This document shows, piece by piece, positions 13,029 through 24,729 of a stretch of DNA of 64,000 nt. The notes under the pieces were generated by a model that searched no databases, was not told the origin of the DNA, and saw only the letters and a list, made by a program, of their open reading frames with translations. The position numbers and the translations under genes were made by a program. Source of the stretch: Eretmocerus hayati (lineage: Eukaryota > Arthropoda > Insecta > Hymenoptera > Aphelinidae); NCBI GenBank assembly GCA_029851415.1, contig CM056741.1:64346282-64410281 (forward strand). Reading direction: 5' to 3'. Within the stretch, counting starts at the first letter, position 1. The number at the start of each line of letters is the position of its first letter.

Positions 13029-14170
13029 TCAGCTCTGGTAACTCCCATCTTCTCTAAAAGAATTCTCCATTTCCTCGAGTCTAAATGCAAAAATGAATAT
13101 TTAAGGTCAATCGAATTTTCCCAGAGCAATAGAAAATAAGGGCAACAATCATACTCACTCTAGATACCACAATTTTAGAACTGTGGAGCGCTGTTGCACT
13201 CTTTTGCGTTGGTTATTTATATTCTGAGTTAGTACACGGTACAACGTACCCCACTTTCGATCGACAGTAACCTGTTTGTAACCACCTGCACTCTTGACAG
13301 CCTCGATCAAGTCCCTCGCCTTTACTAAATTACAACAAAGCACAATAAATGGATTAATATACACCAACAACGATTGTGTTCAAGTATTATTCACATTATT
13401 ACTGACCGTAAACCCCATCAAATTTTCGCACAAGCTCTTCGGGTGAACACGCTAACAAAGATTCTGAAAAAGTTAAAAATACTGATGTCCAAGTGTTTCG
13501 TGATAATCTCAACAAATTATAGAGTTGGGAGATCAAATATAATTTTCTTAGGAAACGTGTACGTGGATGAATTTCTTGTTATAACGTATCAGTATTGATT
13601 TGGATATAGTTCTTCACTGAATCGGGTGGATGATTAAAATTGATTTAGCAGGTGAAACTTACCATTTGTAATGTCCAGATCTGGACATTCGCCTCTTTGC
13701 AACTTCATTAGCCTAAACGGACAATTAAATATTCAGTGATCATGAGATTTTTTTCAAAGAAATGAAAAACAGAAACGACATCTATACATACTCTCGGTAC
13801 CACAGCCTAAACACGGTGGATCGAACTTGGCGAGCTTTAATTCTTTTTCCATTCTCGGCCTGTGTCAGCATCCTGTATATGACGCCCCACTGCCGATTCT
13901 TCGTGACGACGTCATATCCCCCCATACTCTCAACTTTTTTTATAAAGTCAATTGCGTAGACTGAAAATGCGAAATAAAGAATAAATTGATGTACAAATCA
14001 ACAATAAGACCACACTGATAGATACTAATAATATTCATATTACCAGCTACGCCATCGAAGGTCTTAAAAATCCCTTCTAGGATTGGATACTCCGAGGGAT
14101 ACTCTGTTGAAGCTGTTGGAAAAATCACGGATATTGTTAAGTCATGATAATGGAAGATTTTGTATCCCAT
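13029..14170 (-). CDS. tandem ARID-like domain protein (five exons)
   Basis: Exons on the - strand, in order: 14170-14044, 13960-13792, 13712-13663, 13324-13159 and 13080-13029 (stop). All introns have GT...AG ends. The joined frame is 564 bp, 187 aa, without a stop, taking ATG 14170 as start; an upstream exon is possible. The product has two homologous modules. Each carries the ARID core pattern: an acidic or hydrophobic helix (AIDFIKKVES, ARDLIEAVKS), then GGY-x2-VT-x2-R-x-WG-x2-YR-x-L, then a last helix (STVFRLWYRE, STVLKLWYLE). The two large exons both start in phase 1 and end in phase 2, so they are an exon duplication. ARID domains bind DNA (family knowledge), so a small nuclear DNA-binding protein is the likely role. 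The first helix of module 1 is poorly defined, and no other domain is present. Confidence 0.7.
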
Positions 14171-17100
14171 AATCGGGAAACATCCATTTTCTCTCTCAAA
14201 TCACACGGCATATATCCTTTCAAAATAAAAAAATGATAGACTAGTAAATAATTAGCTACAAAATACTATAGTATCGCAAAATATGTATTGATTCGCAATG
14301 TTTGATTGGAACTTGTGAGGTCTGACCATTCGAGAAGTGAACCCTTATGAAGACATGAATGCGTAAATTCAAGACATTATATTTCACGGTCTTTACTCAA
14401 TTCAAAGCAGAAAAGTGCAACAGGTGTTTGCTCCCAGTTCAAATTCCAAAGCTCGTTTTCATCTTACGATTAGCCGTTTATGCCTCAATGTATTTCTTCT
14501 GCTTGGACTGCAATTTTCTGATATGAAGAATTTTTCGAGGAATTTTTAAGGAGTAATCAGCATCTCCCACATTGCATTCCTTTTGCTTGGACTGCAGTTA
14601 TCTGATGAGGAATTTTTAGGCAGTAATTAGCATCACCCGGTATCACCCACATTTCATCTCATGGTGCATCAATTTAATATAAAAGGACCCTGGCAACACA
14701 TCGTTGTATTATGAGAGATAATGGAGGAAAACAAATCGTTCATGCGGTTAGATTGTGCTTTTGAATAACAATCCCGCAACGTTATTTTGAAAAGAAACGT
14801 GTTTCATTAGTCGATGATTATCCACGCAACAATCAATAAAAATGAAGATCAAGCCTACGCGACGAATTTTGTATTGCGTTCGCGTCGATATCAATTAGAA
14901 TCTGCCTCGCACGATGCACCGAATAACATTTCCGACGATCCATACATTTCAATTTGTGATCAGTGATCACCGCAGAACAGAATCTATGTTACGCGTGTAA
15001 TTGCACCGTGCGACCGGACGGATATGGAACGTTCAATAGTTCGAAAAGAAGAGTGCCGCTCAGTTATATCTCTAACAATCGATATACCGGGGTACATAAT
15101 ATGGTTCGCTCAAATCTGAATTCAACTCGTGATACTTTTTGAATTTTTTGTGGATAGAGGAACTAAAACGGGAGAAACTAGAGGTGATGAAAAAAAAAAT
15201 TGATACGGTAATATAAGATTGATATTGTACAAAATCAATTGCTTGACAAAAGAAACAGTTTTCCACCAACTGCAATAATGTAGAGTCTAGAAAGAACTGT
15301 CAAGATAGCAGTGTTTGGTAATAAATAAGTATTATTCAACAAATACTTGATCAAACTTTGAATGCATCATATGGACGTGCATCTAACAAGTCTCATAGGA
15401 GAAGAAGCATTGCCATGCTCACAATGTATGGAAAAAGGAAGCTGTCATGGGAGGGCTTTATGGAGCAAAATGATAGTGGTATTATATCACAATTTCCCAT
15501 GACAACTCATACTGAAGAATGAAGCTGCTTAGAGGTGATGCCATAATGGCTATGTAGTATAATAACAACTTATTGAGCTCATTGAGTATGGGTCATGGAG
15601 TTTGATCAACAACTTAGTCTACTCATCGAGCATCTCGAAGCTCTTAGATTGTTTGCATTAATGGTTCAATCTTCTTCATCAGCTTTTGGAAGATGACATC
15701 CAGGCTTTTGCTAACTACTTTTGAAAATATTAGAACTGAGTATCTGTATCATCAATGCACACAAGAGCTAACATTTACCTCAACCCATTCACATTACGGA
15801 CAAAAAATCTTGTAGCTAGGAACAACGAATGCATTCATTGTTAGCTAACTACATCAGCTACTTTCTTCAAAGCCAGCCTCTCATAAGTATACAGCGTAAT
15901 CACCAAATTAAGACTTCATATAGGATTGCCTGCTTTGAGAATGGTGAACCAAACTATAAAGTTTTAATAATCCTGCACAAGGGATCCAATAGAGCAAAGA
16001 AGCCTAGGAGACTGATTATTGATCAACCTTGAATTCATTCACCAATGCTGATCGAGGTGAATCTTATTAGAGTGAACAGTTTGAAAAAATGTCTCAACAG
16101 TATATTTTTACTAATTTGCAGTTAGCCGCAAATATGTTAACATAGTTAACTACAATCTGTTTGATAATCTCTCAACAATTCTTCTATGTGTCTGATTCAC
16201 TCCATTGATTTCTAGTAGTAGGCGATTCCATGCAGTTACTGATTATGCAGTATACTAATAATGACTCGCTCTGGAGACAGAAGCTTGAATCTATTTATAA
16301 TATGCAGCTGCAAGGTATATTGGTCATATCTGTAAACATCCAGAGTGCTTAAATACGCATACGGGTTATTGGTATACACGTATGTAATCTTTAGGGCAAT
16401 GTATTTAGTTTTTGATTCATTGATTTTAAGGAGTAATGAGCCAATTAAAAGCTTGATCATCATTTGCTGCAAGCTTCAGAGGAGAATCATCGATGCCCAA
16501 TAATATATAGAAGCTATGAGTTGCTCTCGATGGGATTGGTTGTAGATCAAAACTTAAGCTGTCATGATGGACTGTGATTCAATGGCATAATTAATTGGTG
16601 CATGGCCTAATTAATTATTCGGACTCTTTTCTCGGTGACAGTATATTCATTTGGCACTGTGCTGATACTAGATGCAATACATTCGTTTTTCTCGAATCTT
16701 GATCTTCTTAGGTATAGAAGCACTATAGATAATATCTCGAGATATCTGCTTCAGTATAAACGGATGCATCGGGCATTATACCAAAGTATCGCTATCGCGA
16801 GGTAATATTGGCATCACAGATCTCGTATTAGCCTACGCCTACTGGAATACTCGATTACTCGATTGCAAATGTTCAGGTTATGGCGAGGCCGCGGCCGCGA
16901 GCGCGAAAGGCATGCGAAAGGTGATCATTGGATATTTTTATTCGAGATTGAAAGTCGAGTGACATAAGATGCAGGTGAGCATAAAAACTTAATTAATACG
17001 GATCATCTCGTTGCACTCCGTTCTTTCCGAGTTGTATCGCTTTTTGCAGAGCCGGAGCGCTCGGAGCTCCCACAAGCTTGCCCGAGCCCGAACTTGCATA

Positions 17101-17530
17101 TTTGCGAGCACATAGACGTATAATAACGTATAATATAATACTCACACGACGAACTCATGGTGATTAATTGGAATGTCCTTTAATTATGGCCCAGGAGTCC
17201 TTTTTGATTAGCACGGATAGGTACACTTATTTTAAACAGTATGATTACCAACGGTTACTGACGAGTGACGGTTTCTCGCCGAGCTCGCTCTGCATGCGCG
17301 AATACGCCATCAAATACGGCTAGCTAGGGTCACTAGAACATGAATTGGGGATTAGGGATGTCTGTCGATTGTTCGCGCTACAGTACAGCGCACTACCGGT
17401 AATTCGAGTCAAATTTTAACATATGCGCTACGATAAAAATTTCACCAGAATTAGCGGCAGTGCGGCGGTACGCTCACACTGCTGTTGCATCGCGCGCGAG
17501 TCGCAAAATTCTCAGAATCGGTATAGTACA
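14171..17530. other. gene-free stretch
   Basis: AT-rich sequence with no supported gene. A tandem duplication of about 75 bp lies at 14500-14650: both units contain TTGGACTGCA and GAGGAATTTTTA..AGTAAT. From about 16880 to 17330 the DNA becomes CpG rich around GGCCGCGGCCGC and contains GATTAATTGG; it could be regulatory, but nothing shows that directly. Confidence 0.5.
14500..14650. repeat. diverged tandem duplication, two units of about 75 bp
   Basis: The phrases CTTCTGCTTGGACTGCAATTT and TTTTGCTTGGACTGCAGTTA start the two units. GAGGAATTTTTA(A)GG(A/C)AGTAAT(C/T)AGCATC follows in each. No coding content. Confidence 0.65.
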
Positions 17531-17646
17531 TTACGCGCCGAGTGCTGGGAACATCTTTTCCTTCGGGAAACCAAGCTGGACGTGGTAGATGGCACCGTCC
17601 AGCTTGGTTTTCCCGAAGGAAAAATGTTTCCGCACGAGGCGCGTAT
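17531..17646. other. near-perfect hairpin, 116 bp
   Basis: Arms of about 52 nt flank an 11 to 13 nt loop near 17583-17595. The inner 27 nt (TTTTCCTTCGGGAAACCAAG and onward) pair with a single extra base. The outer part (ACGCGCC..GTGC against GCAC..GGCGCGT) pairs imperfectly. The shape is that of a pre-miRNA or a very small inverted-repeat element. There is no coding function. Confidence 0.6.
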
Positions 17647-18890
17647 GCAGTTTTATACGTCTGTACGCAGAAACACGCTGTTTCTACGTATGGACGTATA
17701 AAAATATTTTAGTTCCGTGGAACCTTCGGAATAATGTGTCTAGAATATCCCGCACTTGAAGATGGAACATTTTCTGAACTTGAAAAAACTTCTTATGAAC
17801 TTTTACAGAAGTTTGATAAAGTTCATGAATTGTTTCGCCAACTTCATATCCGGGCTTTTTTTTGCCTCCGAAAATCGCCTCCTTTTGAATACCAATCCAT
17901 GGGGGCCCAATGCATAAGGCGCAAGAGAGGCAGGACAATTTTGATTACAACTCAGAATATGTCTAGCTGGCCTCAAAATTACCGATCTTGATTCATTCCA
18001 ACACCAGGAGATGAGGTTAAAATTGACAATGTACCCGATGTCACTTCACTCGCGTATTGCTCGCGTTGCTCGAGCCAAATTTGTTTTCAATTTTCAAAGA
18101 AAAGCTCTTCTCCACATATGTGTCCGACTGACATGTACTCGTGTATTGCGTTTTTTCGAATCGATCAATCTTGCGTAGCTGAAAATTCTCCCATGCCTTG
18201 CGAACAAAGCCAACCTGAAAACAGACAAGAAATATCCACAAAGAATCACGGCCGCATTTTTTAAAGAGATGATAATCCAATTTTCATCACTAAATAGTTC
18301 ATCAACTTTGTAAGGCTCGGAATCGGAAGCGAAAAGATTTTGACTAATCATATAAATTATGGAAATTTTCCGTTGCTCTAAAACATTTCTAACTGAAATT
18401 CGAAATGAATAATCCAACTTATCTGACGTCTGTTTTCCATCGAATGGATCCTTAGCTCGGCCACACGTCGATTCGGTGATTCAAAAATTCATGCAAGAAT
18501 CTGATGAAAAATGTTGACTTGATCGGTTTCCTTTCTCTGCGTCTCTTTGTGTCCCAAAATCTGATTAGCAGAAGAGTCACTAGAGTCACGTCTCGCGATG
18601 AACTTCACTTTGTCAACTCGATCAATAATAACGATGCGCGGAAAATGTATCAAGTCCGCACTTTTCTTCGGATTCTTGCATGAATTTTTGAATCACCAAA
18701 CTGAAATGTGGCCGAGATAAAGATCCATTCGATGGAGAACAGATACTAGATAAGTTGAACTATTTATTCCGAATTTGAGTTAGAAATGTCTTAGAGCAAT
18801 GAAAAATTTCCATAACCTACATGATTTGTCAAAATCTTTTCGCTTCCGATTCCGAGCCTTACAAAGTTGATGAACTATTTAGTGATGAAA

Positions 18891-19080
18891 TAGTATATTT
18901 CCGTACTGAGCGCGGTAGCCCATTTTGGGCACTAGGACAGTTTGTCTGTCGAGCGAAGCGAGACAGACATGTCCTCGAGTGCCCAAAATGGGCTTGCAAG
19001 CGAAGTACGGATATATTTTTTCATTACGAGAACCCTAAAATCCTATTTAAACGCGGCATTTTTAGGTTAGAGTAATGAAA
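18891..19080. mobile_element. 190 bp insertion with a strong internal hairpin
   Basis: Comparison with the intact left arm shows this segment is inserted into AGTGATGAAAATTGG, with ATGAAA repeated on both sides (18885-18890 and 19075-19080) as a probable target duplication. About 110 nt of it (18903-19013) fold on themselves: CCGTACT / AGTACGG, GCCCATTTTGGGCAC / GTGCCCAAAATGGGC, TGTCTGTC / GACAGACA. Confidence 0.75.
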
Positions 19081-19593
19081 ATTGGATTATCATCTCTTTA
19101 AAAAATGCGGCCGTGATTCTTTGTGGATATTTCTTGTCTGTTTTCAGGTTGGCTTTGTTCGCAAGGCATGGAAGAATTTTCAGCTACGCAAGATTGATCG
19201 ATTCGAAGGAACGCAATACACGAGTATATGTCAGTCGGACACCGATGTGGAGAAGAGCTTTTCTTTGAAAATTCAAAACCAATTTGGCTCGAGCATGCGA
19301 GCAATACGCGAGTGAAATGACATCGGTTACATTGTCAAAGTATATCTCCTCGTGTTAAAATTAATCGAAATCGGTAATTTTGAGGCCAGCTAGACATATT
19401 CTGAGTTGTAATCAAAATTGTCCTGCCTCTCTTGCGCCTTATGCATTGGGCCCCCATGGATTGGTATTCAAAAGGAGGCGATTTTCGGAGGCAAAAAAAA
19501 GCCCGGATATGAAGTTGACAAAACAATTCATGGACCTTATCAAACTTCTGTAAAAGTTCATAAGAAGTTTTTTCAAGTTCAGAAAATGTTCCA

Positions 19594-20139
19594 CACTGAG
19601 AGAAATTAGGTAATACTTTTTACATTCTCGGAAATAATTTTTGTTGATTCCCTCAGTCCCCGCCAGACATCGTGCAGTTCCGGTAGTTTTTGTAGAATCG
19701 GACACAATTATTACTGATTCCTCAATAAAAATTGTAGATTTTTCGAGTAAAATTTTTGTAGTATCAGAAACAATTATTACTGATGCCTTAATGAAAATTG
19801 TAGATTTTTCGAGTAAGAAGTACCGTGTACATAATGCAATGAATATATGTAAATAAATAATCAGCCACACCGGTAACTTTAAACATCCTCAAATGAAATT
19901 TTTGAATAGAGTTTAACTTGAAACCTTTTACAAGAAGATTTACAAAATAAATCAGTAAAATTTGATGTGATATGACGAAAGTTTCTAGATTAATCAACAA
20001 AAACTTTGACTATCGGTTTGCAAATTTCGTTTCCGGATTTACAAAATTGATTGATTTACACGATTTCTGGTGAATACTGATGGAATCAACAAAAATTATT
20101 TCCGAGAATGTAAAAAGTATTACCTAATTTCTCTCAGTG
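19594..20139. mobile_element. 546 bp TIR element with CACTG ends
   Basis: Inverted repeats of about 58 bp start CACTGAGAGAAATTAGGTAA at 19594 and end in the reverse complement at 20139. The element interrupts the right arm of the larger inverted repeat, whose uninterrupted partner fixes both ends to within one base; at most one base is duplicated at the site. Inside, a 69 bp unit containing ACAATTATTACTGAT and GTAGATTTTTCGAGTAA is present twice in tandem (about 19687-19820). No protein is encoded. Confidence 0.8.
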
Positions 20140-20161
20140 ATCTTCAAGTGCAGGATAGTCT

Positions 20162-20894
20162 CATTTTTTTCGTTCATATAAATTTTTTCTCGGCATCAAG
20201 CTCAGAAAAAATCCATATGAACAAAAATATTTTTACGCAGCCTTTTCCGCGAAAATATACTTTTGCTCAATTTTTAGGTCAGTTCCTTGTGGTACTAGTG
20301 CGACCCTTAAACGCGAGATTACGAAAATATAGTCAGTTTTTTGCAAAGTATCTGAAGGTCAAATAACCCTGAAATCTCAAGACTGTAGCTTGAACCGTTA
20401 GGTCGTAGGATCAATTTTAGTGTCAAGTGCTCGGTCAAATGTCCGGTTTCCGTGTGTTGCTAAAAATGTCAGGTTCTTTGCGACGCTACCGTGTTCGTAC
20501 CGTGTTTATGCGTGTCATGCTTATAGTCCCACGAGTGAAAATTTTCATATTCGTGCGCGATATGATTTATGCTGTACAAATTGTAGAAGTCGGAAAATCC
20601 ATCTTAAAATCCTCGGGAGTGAGATTTGGGGTCCGCACATCGCCTCGATCCTCAAATATCAAAGTTTCCGCGGAACTACTCTTATACTTTTGCTTTTTCG
20701 CATCGCCGATTTCCGGCCTAAAGACTTGAAATTATCACCGATATGGCAAAGAATCTTCTTTACACCATGTGTATTGTGTGTATTAAATTATATAATGTGT
20801 ATTATCTCCGAATAGGGGTGGCATCGGAATATGCTGGGCGTGGGGCGTCTACGTCGAACGCAAAAACAACTTGAGATTAATAAAACACATGTTA
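20162..20894. other. gene-free stretch
   Basis: Two overlapping + strand frames at 20420-20815 are open for 100 to 131 codons but share no motif with any family I know and lie in a segment of mixed composition. I leave them uncalled. Nothing else is visible. Confidence 0.4.
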
Positions 20895-20898
20895 TTAA

Positions 20899-21106
20899 GG
20901 GGATGTCGGAGCCCTATCAATATTGTACAGTTACCGACATGATCGAGTTTTCGTATTTCTCGATGAATTTTTGAGATATCAAAAATCTAACAAGTAACGC
21001 CGATTCTATGAGCCATACAGAATCGGCGTTACTTAGTAGAATCCCGATATCTCGAAAATTCATCGAGAAATCCGAAAACTCGACAATGTTGGTATCCGAC
21101 ATCCTC
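20899..21106. mobile_element. 208 bp MITE flanked by TTAA
   Basis: The terminal repeats GGGGATGTCGGA and TCCGACATCCTC are each bounded by TTAA (20895-20898 and 21107-21110). The whole element folds: TCGATGAATTTTTGAGATATC pairs with GATATCTCGAAAATTCATCGA, and GTAACGCCGATTCT with AGAATCGGCGTTAC. TTAA is the target site of piggyBac-type elements (established), but the termini are not the usual CCC-type ones. Confidence 0.75.
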
Positions 21107-21536
21107 TTAATCTCCGTTGATTTCGAATGAAACGGAAAATAATTTTTTGGAATTCTTTCCAGACCCCCCTGCGGCAGGCATTCGGTGAAATGCTCCAAAA
21201 TGGCCCACATACACCGAAACTATCTCACTCCTTATGAAGTCACAAGATCAACTATCTCGATGACCTTATACAACAATTTCTCTACGAGCAAAGTATTTGG
21301 GCCAAGTCGATTGAGAGTATTCGAATGTGATATTAATTTTTCGCAAGTTTACTTTATCCCTCAATTTTTTTCATGTATGTACATTCAGCCCAGACAAAAC
21401 AGAGTACATTTTCATAACGAGAGTATACACAAAATCAAAATCGATCGCACATGATCTTATACAGGTGAATACCATGATTTTTTTCAGGAATCCTCTCATC
21501 GCAAATGCTCATACCTTGCATTGTTTTTGATTACAG

Positions 21537-22031
21537 GGGCGTTGGTCGCGGCATGCTCGCCTCGCGCTGCTGCTGGTGCTCCGGCTGAGCGTGTGGGTGG
21601 GTCGTGCCGGTCCCCGTCCTGTCGGAGGTGAACAGCTCCTGGGCTACAGCCGACGCGACCAGCGCCTCCTTCAGCACCAGCACCAGCAGCAGCAACATCA
21701 ACACCAGAGCCAACAAACTCAAAAAGAACAGAGAGATGCCGCGATGTCGGTTCAAAGCCATCATCACGAGGGAGAAGTCCTGGAAGGGTTGATAGGAGGC
21801 TCGTCTTTGGCAACTCCTCACGAGCGCATGGAAAAAGTGCGCCAACTGTTGAGCGAAGTACCCCTCATAGATGGTCACAACGACTTGCCTTGGAATATAA
21901 GAAATTTTGTGCACAATCAGCTTGCCGATTTTGAATTCAACACGGATCTGAGACAGGTCACGCCCTGGAGCAAAAGCGCGTGGAGCCAAACCGACTTGCC
22001 TAGGCTCAGAGAGGGTATGGTCGGCGGACAG
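21537..22031 (+). CDS. membrane dipeptidase, N-terminal exon
   Basis: This exon follows an acceptor (TTTTTGATTACAG) and ends at a GTTAGT donor, 495 bp, phase 0 at both ends. The first 25 residues include LALLLVLRLSVWV, a signal peptide or anchor. A low-complexity Gln/His run (about residues 45-65) precedes the catalytic domain. The sequence VPLIDGHNDLPWNIRNFV is the M19/renal dipeptidase signature: the His (21876-21878) and Asp (21882-21884) of HxD are zinc ligands in the family. WSKSAWSQTDLPRLREGMVGGQ follows, as in the family. The enzymes hydrolyse dipeptides, and vertebrate forms also cleave leukotriene D4; they are extracellular, membrane-linked or secreted. The start codon must lie in an upstream exon, because the only nearby ATG is out of frame. 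Confidence 0.93.
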
Positions 22032-24729
22032 GTTAGTATCATCTCTTTACACACAATAAGTGTGTGCCTGGCTTGCCTTCATTGGCTAAAAACTTTTTGT
22101 ACTTGCTGTGACTTTTTATTTATTCAACATTTTCCCACTCAGCCTAACTCATTTTTTCCCAGAGCGCGCAAGTCGAGGCGCAAGTGGCTTGAAATTTGAC
22201 TCCAGAATTTTTCCAAGACCGAGATATCCTCGGATAACCTTATTTCACTAAAATTTCATGTAATTCTTATGCGATGTACATCTCATTCACTCGGGAGGGG
22301 GGGGAGGGTAAATCAGGGACACATGCCATACTGAAAATAACTCGCAAAATCGTTTTACATAACTCAAATAATGTCCGTTGAAGTCGTAAACTATCAAGTA
22401 TGTCACTTTACGCTCGAATTTATGACTGGCTTACTGGGGCTCAGAGATTGACGGGTGGTTTCTGGCGTGCTTTCTTAATCCCTGAGAAAGTCACACCACG
22501 TGCAAAGGGATAATGCTCTCGGTGATGCTAATAGTAGAACTGCCGAGAGGAATGCCATAAGCCACTTCACTTTCCTAAGAATTTTGTATGTGTTTGCATT
22601 GGTTTGCATAGTACCGATACTCCAACTGGTGTCCCAACGTTTTGCTCTGAGACAAATTCTAGGAGTCTCTTTGTTTGGGGCTCAGCGTCGTGACAAGATG
22701 AGGTTGGTTCTGTCGAGCGACAAGACATCAAACCGCCACGATAATCTGTCGAAAACCGAAACATACAGACCGACCATCTGACCAAATGCAAACCCAACGC
22801 TATATGTAGAAACCATTAAGTGTCAAAGCAATGACGAACTGGGAAAGTGAAAACACGAATTTGAATAAGCGCGTACTCGCCACGCTGCGCGTCAATTTGT
22901 CAGTTTCACGCGCCACGTAAATGCAGAGTTCGCGCGGGACCAACTTCTGAATTTCGAGCTAAATGCCTCGAATCATGATCTACAGCCACAGCGTGGCCGA
23001 ATCAAAACTTTTGGCTTTGTTCTCGCGTTAGTGGCCCGCGCAAGTTTCTCCCGTGCCGACCTTCTCAAAATATATCCATCCTGTTCGGCGAAAGACGACG
23101 AGCTTTGGGGAATCGAAAGTTGCCAAGTTGTCGGGGATACTTTAGACCCGTGGGAATGACCCTTGCAGTGCAGCAAGACTGTAATAACCATCCAGAGCAA
23201 GCAGTTATATATATGTTGTGATTGATGAACAAGTTGCCAAAGATTCTGGCCGTTATCTGATTATGGTATATACATCCGAAATAGTCAACAGCTTCGAGAT
23301 TGTCATGAACCTTGTTACGAGCCGTCGGATTGATTTTATGTTGAGTAAAATGCTCGATAAAACGTAATGAAAAGAAAAAAAAACAATAGACGTGAAATAA
23401 TTAATGAGTTTGAGACAATCGAGGGGACATTACAACGACAATTTTTAACTCGTGTTCAGCGCTAAATACATAGAATAGCAATGAAAGCGCAGCTCTCATT
23501 CATCAAAATACCAACGATCTTGAGCATATTGTTGGCTCGTTTATGCTCGTGAAACATGGTCCTGCATCTCATCATCATAATGCTATCAACAAGATAGACA
23601 GACTCTGCGTGTTTCATATTTGCATTGCATGGACAGCCTCCACCTGCGCTTGCACAGTGCTCATCCTGGCAGTACTTAGAAATGGAGATTTGGAATCGTA
23701 AATAGAATGATACACCTCGTGATACAGCACAGAATCCGCATCAGATAACCCACGAGTATATTACATTTAAATTCAGTTTTTTCGCTTAACCCCTGCATTC
23801 ATGGAATATAATCATATCAGAGAGCCTTCTCTTGGAAACAGATCCACCCTCGCGGAGGTACATATTTATATCTGCAGCGCATCATTCTGATGGTCCATAC
23901 GCTTTTGCAAAGCCTCGAGTGATGCAAAAACGCGAAGCTTCGTCTGTGCCAAGTTTTGAATGCCTACATTACGCTCCAGTTCCTCTTCGGAGTTATTACG
24001 GGACGTAGATATGTATTTGTTCCATTCCTGGCCTGATACGTATGTTACGGTGTATACATTTGGCGAATTTTTGGCCCGCTGGGACGTGGCATATATATTA
24101 TGTCAGCCTTTCACGCTTCACGTGACTTTTCAATCACTCATATGGATATCGCATACATCCCATGTCCAACGAAATTTCCTCGGAAATTTTCACATCTCTC
24201 AAAATCTCGCTCAAAATTGATCCGCCCAACGTTACGCAACCTAAAAAGCTCGTAATGCTCAGGATAATCAATTGAAATTTTGGTTGAAGGATGCGAGAGA
24301 GATTCATTTCTTGTATTTCTGTCTTGTGAAAATACTCGAATAATATTGGAATCTTCTACGCGGTACTCGTTTTTGCAAAGCGGATTGTTCTGCTCCAACA
24401 ACTTTTGTGAAAATATAAATCTCAAGTTCTTCATAGAGAATCAACTTTTCCATGCTTTCATTTGAATACACACACACTCGAATGATCGGAAAATTGAGAA
24501 AATTAGAGAGAATGCAATATTCCAATTAACTGGTCTTTCCATAATTTGTGCCACATCAAACACGATTGAGATTACAACGAATAAACGAGAAATTAATTTC
24601 AAGGGTTCCGAGAAGATGAAAATTGAAAGCTCGATAAACATATTTCATGGAGTGTTGCTGAGAATAGATGCAAGAGTATATAAACGAAATAAAAGTATAC
24701 TTCTTGAATGATGAATGTACTCTGGAATG
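22032..24729. other. dipeptidase intron 2, first part
   Basis: Intronic sequence after the donor. A G-rich run lies near 22296-22312. Short open frames at 22500-22800 and 23960-24220 have no recognisable domain. No repeat boundaries are seen until 24730. Confidence 0.5.

Larger units (their letters stand above)
17741..20161. mobile_element. long inverted repeat with two nested insertions
   Basis: The left arm at about 17741-18530 is repeated in reverse at about 18640-20161 around a loop of about 110 bp. The right arm is longer only because two other elements sit in it: about 190 bp at 18891-19080 and 546 bp at 19594-20139. Removing them leaves about 787 bp against about 790 bp, with the sequence rejoining exactly. 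Frames on both arms translate to the same peptides (for example FRQLHIRAFFCLRKSPPFEY), a direct consequence of the repeat. They show no transposase features. Confidence 0.8.

Noticed and set aside
17734..19526. Overlapping open frames of 60-107 codons on both strands with identical peptides
   Set aside because: They are mirror products of the long inverted repeat, contain no known motif and are interrupted by the nested insertions.
20420..20815. Two overlapping + strand frames (100 and 131 codons)
   Set aside because: No recognisable motif, no splice sites of note, and neither frame favoured over the other.
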